Assembly: GCA_937958295.1 (NCBI GenBank)
Contig: CALFEY010000029.1
Coordinates: 1 to 15,763 of the forward strand
Direction: 5' to 3'
DNA from: an uncultured Pseudomonadota bacterium
GTDB lineage: Bacteria > Pseudomonadota > Gammaproteobacteria > Burkholderiales > Casimicrobiaceae
DNA: 15,763 bases
The notes below the pieces were generated by a model. That model searched no databases. It had not been told where the DNA came from and was given only the letters and a program-made list of their open reading frames with translations. Both the position numbers and the translations under genes were made by a program. Numbering within the stretch: the stretch's first letter is position 1; every line of letters starts with the position of its first letter. Below, one piece after another: positions 12,068-15,763 of this stretch.

Positions 12068-12316
12068 TCATGGTCGCGGCGGCGCGCGCAGGAAGTCGCG
12101 CGCCGCCCGTGGCGTGCGCAGGTGATGCCACTCAAGATGCGCGTACGCGGGGTCCGCGCGCCGGCGCGAGAACTTCGCGTGGTTCTTGGCGAAGGTGGTG
12201 GGCGACCATAGCAGGATGCTCTGGCGGGAGAGGAACGCCCGGCGCAGCGACTCGCGCTTGCCGTCCAGGCGCTCGACGAGCTCGGTGAGGATCTTCTTCT
12301 CCTGAACGGGCGTCAT
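12068..12316 (-). CDS. Small basic protein of unknown function (82 aa)
   Basis: The frame from ATG 12316 to TGA 12068 encodes 82 residues beginning MTPVQEKKILTELVERLDGK, then RESLRRAFLSRQSILLWSPT, TFAKNHAKFSRRRADPAYAH and LEWHHLRTPRAARDFLRAPP. It is strongly basic with a helical N-terminal half. Codon bias is high in this frame (nearly all third positions G or C) and no competing frame is better, so I believe it is real. Upstream of the ATG the frame is non-coding. There is no clear Shine-Dalgarno (ACGAGA at a distance). I do not recognise a family. It stands between two hairpins and may be monocistronic. Confidence 0.6.
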   Translation of the reverse strand: MTPVQEKKILTELVERLDGKRESLRRAFLSRQSILLWSPTTFAKNHAKFSRRRADPAYAHLEWHHLRTPRAARDFLRAPPRP

Positions 12317-12331
12317 CGCAGGTCTCGTGCG

Positions 12332-12354
12332 CGGCAGCGCGATTCGCGCTGCCG
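12332..12354 (-). terminator. Perfect 10-bp hairpin after the 67-aa membrane protein gene
   Basis: CGGCAGCGCG (12332-12341) pairs with CGCGCTGCCG (12345-12354) around the three-base loop ATT. It begins 4 bases after the TAG of the membrane protein gene (minus strand), a typical terminator position. No T-run follows. The tight loop and GC stem make it one of the most stable hairpins in the window. Confidence 0.6.
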
Positions 12355-12357
12355 GCA

Positions 12358-12561
12358 CTATACCGCGACCGTGGGCGGCGCCTTGACGCGCGGTGGCCCA
12401 GCCTTCAGCAGCGCGAACGCCGCTTTCACCACGAGCACGAGCAACACCATGGGGACCGCCAGGAACAGGAGGACCGGCGCCAGCACGAGCGCGAGCAGCG
12501 CGAGCGGCCAGCTCAGGGCGAGAAGGAGAAACCAGGCCAGCACCGCCAGCAGCACGCGCAT
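12358..12561 (-). CDS. Small hydrophobic membrane protein (67 aa)
   Basis: The 67-residue product is almost entirely hydrophobic: MRVLLAVLAWFLLLALSWPL, then ALLALVLAPVLLFLAVPMVL and LVLVVKAAFALL, ending with a basic/proline tail (KAGPPRVKAPPTVAV). It should form two transmembrane helices (about residues 3-24 and 26-47), with the tail probably cytoplasmic. A good Shine-Dalgarno (GGAGG, about 6 bases before ATG 12561) and the terminator hairpin right after the stop support a real, separately expressed gene. I cannot assign a family. Confidence 0.68.
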   Translation of the reverse strand: MRVLLAVLAWFLLLALSWPLALLALVLAPVLLFLAVPMVLLVLVVKAAFALLKAGPPRVKAPPTVAV

Positions 12562-12750
12562 CGCGCGCCTCCATGGGGAACGAGCCTGCAACTTGCACGC
12601 GCGATCGCGCGATGGGGTGCACGATTCGACGAAGTGCGCGGGGCCGCGATGCAGGCCGGCGTGGCAGCGACGAATGCGCGAGCCTCGTCTTCGCGCCGCC
12701 AGCCTGGAGGGGCGCGACCCGCACCCGGTCGTCAAATTGGTGAGGACCGC
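12562..12750. other. Intergenic region with a 14-base palindrome
   Basis: No convincing gene was found in these 189 bases. The region holds the perfect palindrome CGCGCGATCGCGCG (12598-12611), centred on GCGATCGC, about 37 bases upstream of the 67-aa membrane protein gene on the minus strand. A CGGTC/GACCG inverted repeat with a long loop lies just after the EVE-like gene stop. A minus-strand TTGACG could be a -35 but has no matching -10. Confidence 0.4.
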
Positions 12751-13356
12751 TTACTTGCCGCCGGGGGACTTTCGTCGCGCGGCCGCGGGCGGCGCAACGC
12801 GCTTCGCGGCCGTACCTGCTGCCTTCGCGGCGGCCTTCGCGGCGGCCTTGGCGACGGGCTTGCCGGAGGCCTTCGCTGCGGGCTTGGCCGCTGACTTCGC
12901 CGCCGGGACTGCCGGTGAGGCGGTCTTGCGCTCCCACAGGTCTTCCAGCGCGTCGGTGAGGGTCATGGGCACGCGCATCCCGGAGGACCGCACGCCCCAG
13001 CGGAAGCGACTGAACGGCGGCACCGCGAGATCGGCGTAGGTCACGGGCGGCAGCTCGAAGAGCTCGGTGAGGCGCAGCTCGAGATACTGCGTCATGAGGC
13101 CGAGCGCGGCCTTCTCCGGCCGCCAGTGCAGACGCGGCTCGGGCGCCTTCAGCACATAGCCGGCGCCGAAGAGTCCCTTCGGCGCAACACCCACGCGCAC
13201 GAGGAAGGCGCGGCTGCCGACCTCGATCGCGCGCGACCGGCCCGAGTTCCAGCCGGTGTCGAGGTAGCCCCGGCGCGCCACCGTGCGCACGTCCTTGCCG
13301 AGCTCGGGCCACTTCCAGATGAGCGCGGGATTCCAGGCGAAGAGGTAGGTGGCCAC
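12751..13356 (-). CDS. EVE-like domain protein with histone-H1-like lysine/alanine tail
   Basis: The protein (201 residues from GTG 13356) opens VATYLFAWNPALIWKWPELG, then WNSGRSRAIEVGSRAFLVRV, GVAPKGLFGAGYV, and LHWRPEKAALGLMTQYLELR. This W-N-P...W-W-P-E-L, S-G-R, GDRAFL-like, G.FG.G.V pattern matches the EVE/PUA-like domain found N-terminal in modification-dependent HNH nucleases such as VcaM4I. RFRWGVRSSGMRVP with ALEDLW (about 117-141) fits the end of that unit. Instead of an HNH domain, residues 149-201 form a basic tail of lysines every four residues (PAAK SAAK PAAK ASGK PVAK AAAK AAAK), like bacterial H1 homologues. It probably binds nucleic acid. Start GTG 13356 is chosen by homology; no Shine-Dalgarno is visible. 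The gene diverges from rlpA by 84 bases. Confidence 0.75.
   Translation of the reverse strand: MATYLFAWNPALIWKWPELGKDVRTVARRGYLDTGWNSGRSRAIEVGSRAFLVRVGVAPKGLFGAGYVLKAPEPRLHWRPEKAALGLMTQYLELRLTELFELPPVTYADLAVPPFSRFRWGVRSSGMRVPMTLTDALEDLWERKTASPAVPAAKSAAKPAAKASGKPVAKAAAKAAAKAAGTAAKRVAPPAAARRKSPGGK
12823..12906 (-). repeat. Seven 12-bp coding repeats in the H1-like tail
   Basis: Residues 151-178 of the EVE-like protein are seven consecutive tetrapeptides ending in lysine (AAK or similar), encoded by imperfect 12-base units. Three (GCGGCCTTCGC-like) are nearly identical. Such repeats can expand or contract by slippage, as in AlgP-type tails. Confidence 0.6.
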
Positions 13357-13440
13357 GGCGTGAGCGATGCGACAGGAATCGGGATTCTGCCTGCATCGCG
13401 CGTATATCCGCGCCCCGAGATGGTAGATTGCACGCCCAGC
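13357..13440. promoter_or_regulatory. Divergent region between EVE-like gene and rlpA
   Basis: Eighty-four bases hold the starts of two divergent genes. An AT-rich patch GTATAT (13402-13407) is the best -10 candidate, readable in either direction, but without a -35 of good fit. TAGATT (13423-13428) is a second weak plus-strand candidate. An in-frame ATG at 13420 precedes the chosen rlpA start by 21 bases. No hairpin is seen. Confidence 0.25.
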
Positions 13441-14394
13441 ATGTCTCGTCTTCTTGCCCAGATCGCGGCCCTGCTGGTGGCCGCTGCCCTTGCCGCCTGC
13501 GGCTCCTCGCCGTCGCGGTCGCCTTCTTCTCCCTCGCCGGCCTCGCCCGGCTCGGCCGCACGTCCCGCCCCGTCGCCGCCCACGTCGTCGAAGTACTACT
13601 CCGACGACGGCCCCGCCGCGGACACGCCGGCCAACCTCGACCAGATCCCCGACGCGGTGCCCAGGCCCGAGCCCCTGCATCGCTTCGCCAACCGCCCGTA
13701 CACGGTGCTCGGGCAGGATTTCGTGCCGGCGACCTCGCTGCGGCCTTACAACGAGCGCGGCGTGGCGTCGTGGTACGGCCGCAAGTTCCACGGCCAGAAG
13801 ACCGCCATCGGCGAGACCTACGACATGTTCGCCATGACGGCCGCCCACCCCACCTTGCCGCTACCGTCGTATGCGCGGGTGACCAACGCCACCACCGGCA
13901 AGAGCGTGGTGGTGCGCGTGAACGATCGCGGTCCGTTCCTGCACGGCCGCGTGATCGACCTCTCCTACGCCGCGGCGCATCGCGTGGGGATCGCGGCGCG
14001 CGGCAGCGGAGAGGTGCTGGTGGAGGCCATCATCCCCGGGGATAACCCGGCGCTGGTGGCTGCGGCGCCGTTGCCGCCCGTGGCCGCGGGGCCGGCGCAG
14101 GTGGCCGTGGTCACGTCGGCGTTCCCGCCGCCTACCACCGTGGGTGCCGCGCCGCCGGGCGCCGCGGGTTTTGCCGTGCAACTCGGCGCATTCCAGAACT
14201 ACGTCAATGCGCAGAGCTTCCTTGCGCATGTCCAGGGCCTGCTCGCAAGCGCCCAGGTGGAGCCCAAGGTGCGCGAGACGCGCGGGATGTATCGCGTGTA
14301 CGTGGGACCGTACGCCGATCGCGACGAGGCGCGTCGCGTGGCTGACCGCATCACGGGTGCGTTCGGCATGGCCACGTCGGTCGCACCGCATTGA
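13441..14394 (+). CDS. rlpA: RlpA septal-ring lytic transglycosylase lipoprotein
   Basis: The 317-residue protein is RlpA. A lipoprotein signal (MSRLLAQIAALLVAAALAAC, lipobox LAAC, lipid on C20) is followed by a Ser/Pro-rich linker, the double-psi beta-barrel RlpA domain (about 103-197: GVASWYGRKFHGQKTAIGET, YDMFAMTAAHPTLPLPSYAR, VVVRVNDRGPFLHGRVIDLS) and a C-terminal SPOR domain (about 241-316: GFAVQLGAFQNYVNAQSFLA ... YRVYVGPYADRDEA). H136 and D162 match the catalytic His and Asp described for P. aeruginosa RlpA, which cleaves denuded glycan strands at the division site. SPOR binds such glycans. ATG 13441 gives the right signal; an in-frame ATG 21 bases upstream is less likely. It would be anchored to the outer membrane. 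Confidence 0.95.
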   Translation: MSRLLAQIAALLVAAALAACGSSPSRSPSSPSPASPGSAARPAPSPPTSSKYYSDDGPAADTPANLDQIPDAVPRPEPLHRFANRPYTVLGQDFVPATSLRPYNERGVASWYGRKFHGQKTAIGETYDMFAMTAAHPTLPLPSYARVTNATTGKSVVVRVNDRGPFLHGRVIDLSYAAAHRVGIAARGSGEVLVEAIIPGDNPALVAAAPLPPVAAGPAQVAVVTSAFPPPTTVGAAPPGAAGFAVQLGAFQNYVNAQSFLAHVQGLLASAQVEPKVRETRGMYRVYVGPYADRDEARRVADRITGAFGMATSVAPH

Positions 14395-14423
14395 CGCGTC
14401 ACGGAACTCGGCGCGCCCCTCGT

Positions 14424-14444
14424 GGTCAACCGGGGCGGTCAACC
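14424..14444 (+). promoter_or_regulatory. Direct repeat GGTCAACC upstream of tolB -10
   Basis: GGTCAACC occurs at 14424-14431 and again at 14437-14444, 13 bases apart, just upstream of the tolB -10. The second copy reaches the -35 position. Overlapping hairpins can also form here (CCGGGG 14430-14435 with CCCCGG 14443-14448; or GGGGCGG 14432-14438 with CCGCCCC 14449-14455), which could serve as rlpA terminator. No T-run follows, so either role is possible. Confidence 0.4.
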
Positions 14445-14466
14445 CCGGCCGCCCCACCCCGTTCGT

Positions 14467-14472
14467 TATAAT
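14467..14472 (+). promoter_or_regulatory. -10 element of the tolB promoter
   Basis: TATAAT at 14467-14472 is a perfect sigma-70 -10. The base region 17 bases upstream (14444-14449, CCCGGC) is not a -35 match, so an activator or the GGTCAACC repeats may help. The transcript would start near 14480 and give a leader of about 87 bases before ATG 14567. That leader contains no Shine-Dalgarno of note. Confidence 0.55.
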
Positions 14473-14566
14473 TCGCGAGGTCGTCGCCGCAGGCGATTTC
14501 GAGGCTCACGGCGATGCGCCCGGGGCCGCCTTTCGTACTTCGCCGTTTCCACCGACAAAGCCCGGC

Positions 14567-15763
14567 ATGCATCGATCGCTCCGCCTCCTCGTCTCGTTCC
14601 TCGCCTTCGCTCTCCTACCCTTCGTCGCGCGCGCGCAGCTCACCATCGAGATCGTGGGCGGCGCGGGCACCGCGATCCCCATCGGGATCGTGCCCTTCGC
14701 GGGCGAGTCGAACTACCCCCTGGGCGTGTCGGGCATCGTGGGCGCGGACCTCGCGCGCTCGGGCATGTTCCGCCTCGTGAACACCGACGGCGTATCGCCG
14801 CGCCCCGCGCGTGCCGAGGACATCAACGTCGACCTGTGGAAGGGGCGCGGCGCCGACGCCGTGGTCGTGGGCTCGATGACGCCGCTGGCCGACGGCCGCG
14901 TGGAAGTGCGCTTCGCGCTGATGGACGTGGTCAAGCGCCAGCTCCTCACCGCGATGACCTACTCGGTCACGCCGCAGCAGTTCCGCGCTACCGCGCACAA
15001 GATCGCCGACGTGATCTACGAGAAGCTCACCGGCGTGCCGGGCGTGTTCTCCACGCGCATCGCCTATATCACCAAAGCCGGTTCGCGCTACCAGCTCATG
15101 GTGGCCGACGCCGACGGCGCCGATCCGCAAACGGTGGTGGGCTCCAACGAGCCCTTGCTCTCGCCGCGCTGGTCGCCCGACGGCACCCGCCTCGCCTACG
15201 TGTCCTTCGAGCAGAAGAAGCCCGTGGTGTACGTGCAGAACCTTGGCACCGGGCAGCGCCAGGCCGTGGCCAACTTCCGCGGCAGCAACAGCGCGCCCGC
15301 GTGGTCCCCCGACGGCCGTCGCCTTGCCGTGACGCTCACCAAGGACGGCGGCTCGCAGCTGTACGTGATGAACGCCGACGGCAGCAACGCGCAACGGGTG
15401 ATGTCGTCCAACGCCATCGATACCGAGGCGCATTTCACGCCCGACGGCGGGGCGCTGGTGTTCACCTCCGACCGTGGTGGCAGCCCGCAGATCTATCGCC
15501 TGAACCTCGGCAGCAACGCCGTGGAGCGGCTGACCTTCGATGGCTCGTACAACGTGTCGGCGCGTCCGTTGCCCGATGGCAAGGGCTTCGTATTCGTGCG
15601 CCGTGACGGCGGACGCTTCCAGGTGGCCCTCCAGGACTACGCCACGCGCCAGATGCAGGTGCTCACCACCGGTCCCGTCGACGAGAGCCCGAGCGTGGCC
15701 CCCAATGGCAAGATGGTCCTTTACGCGAGCGACGCCGGGGGCCGTGGTACATTGGCTGCGGTC
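14567..15763 (+). CDS. tolB: TolB, periplasmic beta-propeller of Tol-Pal (3' end outside window)
   Basis: The visible 399 residues are TolB lacking about the last 30. A Sec signal peptide (MHRSLRLLVSFLAFALLPFV, cleavage after ARA, residue 23) leads into the N-terminal domain (LTIEIVGGAGTAIPIGIVPF, then LSGIVGADLARSGMFRL-like segments) and a beta-propeller with blades SPRWSPDGTRLAYVS, SAPAWSPDGRRLAVT, TEAHFTPDGGALVFTSDRGG, SARPLPDGKGFVFV and ESPSVAPNGKMVLYASDAGG. TolB links Pal at the outer membrane to TolA at the inner membrane and helps outer-membrane constriction during division. Its own -10 at 14467 suggests independent transcription. tolA is not upstream as it often is; rlpA stands there. 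No frameshift is seen before the edge. Confidence 0.95.
   Translation, partial: MHRSLRLLVSFLAFALLPFVARAQLTIEIVGGAGTAIPIGIVPFAGESNYPLGVSGIVGADLARSGMFRLVNTDGVSPRPARAEDINVDLWKGRGADAVVVGSMTPLADGRVEVRFALMDVVKRQLLTAMTYSVTPQQFRATAHKIADVIYEKLTGVPGVFSTRIAYITKAGSRYQLMVADADGADPQTVVGSNEPLLSPRWSPDGTRLAYVSFEQKKPVVYVQNLGTGQRQAVANFRGSNSAPAWSPDGRRLAVTLTKDGGSQLYVMNADGSNAQRVMSSNAIDTEAHFTPDGGALVFTSDRGGSPQIYRLNLGSNAVERLTFDGSYNVSARPLPDGKGFVFVRRDGGRFQVALQDYATRQMQVLTTGPVDESPSVAPNGKMVLYASDAGGRGTLAAV

Noticed and set aside
12317..13561. In-frame upstream extension of the 82-aa gene
   Set aside because: It runs across other genes and a hairpin and reads as Arg/Ala low complexity; ATG 12316 is the sensible start.
1..15763. 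CRISPR array, tRNA, rRNA, transposon ends, toxin-antitoxin pair
   Set aside because: No regularly spaced repeats, no recognisable RNA gene, no transposase and no known toxin or antitoxin motif was found by eye on either strand.

Overview
The window is very GC-rich (by eye about 70%), with strong G/C bias at third codon positions. Gene content (RlpA lipoprotein with SPOR domain, TolB, DapB, MmcQ/YjbR, DUF2277, PaiB, RimJ-like GNATs) points to a Gram-negative proteobacterium, most likely a soil or freshwater beta- or gammaproteobacterium. No rRNA, tRNA, CRISPR array, insertion sequence, integrase or attC-like site was seen.

Layout. Left edge (1-1380): a probable minus-strand gene start running off the window, then a plus-strand BatA-like VWA membrane protein. 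1391-4478: a minus-strand block with a TPR-like protein, a four-helix membrane protein, a small acidic protein and two GNAT acetyltransferases, stitched by stop/start overlaps (ATGA or GTGA), followed by a separate 50-residue membrane protein. 4568-5338: a lone plus-strand two-domain VOC protein. 5402-9908: a long minus-strand strip of small accessory genes (MmcQ, SnoaL-like, a GNAT relic, DUF3565, PaiB, GNAT, CWC protein, VOC, DUF1801, GNAT, DUF2277). 9965-10438: a secreted YCII-domain protein on plus. 10533-13356: minus-strand dapB-like gene and GST (ATGA overlap), an 82-residue unknown, a 67-residue membrane protein and an EVE-like protein with a histone-H1-like tail. 13441 to the end: rlpA and tolB on plus; tolB runs off the right edge.

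How the genes fit together. The right end is envelope biology: RlpA is a peptidoglycan lytic transglycosylase and TolB the periplasmic part of Tol-Pal. The middle 11 kb looks like an accessory strip of small enzymes with plausible detoxification or small-molecule modification roles (four intact GNATs, two VOC proteins, GST, PaiB), many of them closely spaced or overlapping. Two decayed genes (an internally deleted GNAT and a DUF1697 fragment) show the strip is turning over.

The best candidates for something new are: the DapB homologue whose usual catalytic His-His pair is Ala-Tyr; the EVE-like domain joined to a lysine-rich H1-like tail instead of a nuclease; the PaiB-GNAT coupled pair with DUF3565; and the 38-codon ORF that bridges two overlaps in the left minus-strand operon. 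I found no convincing multi-gene defence or biosynthetic system. All family names come from reading protein motifs by eye; no database search was run.
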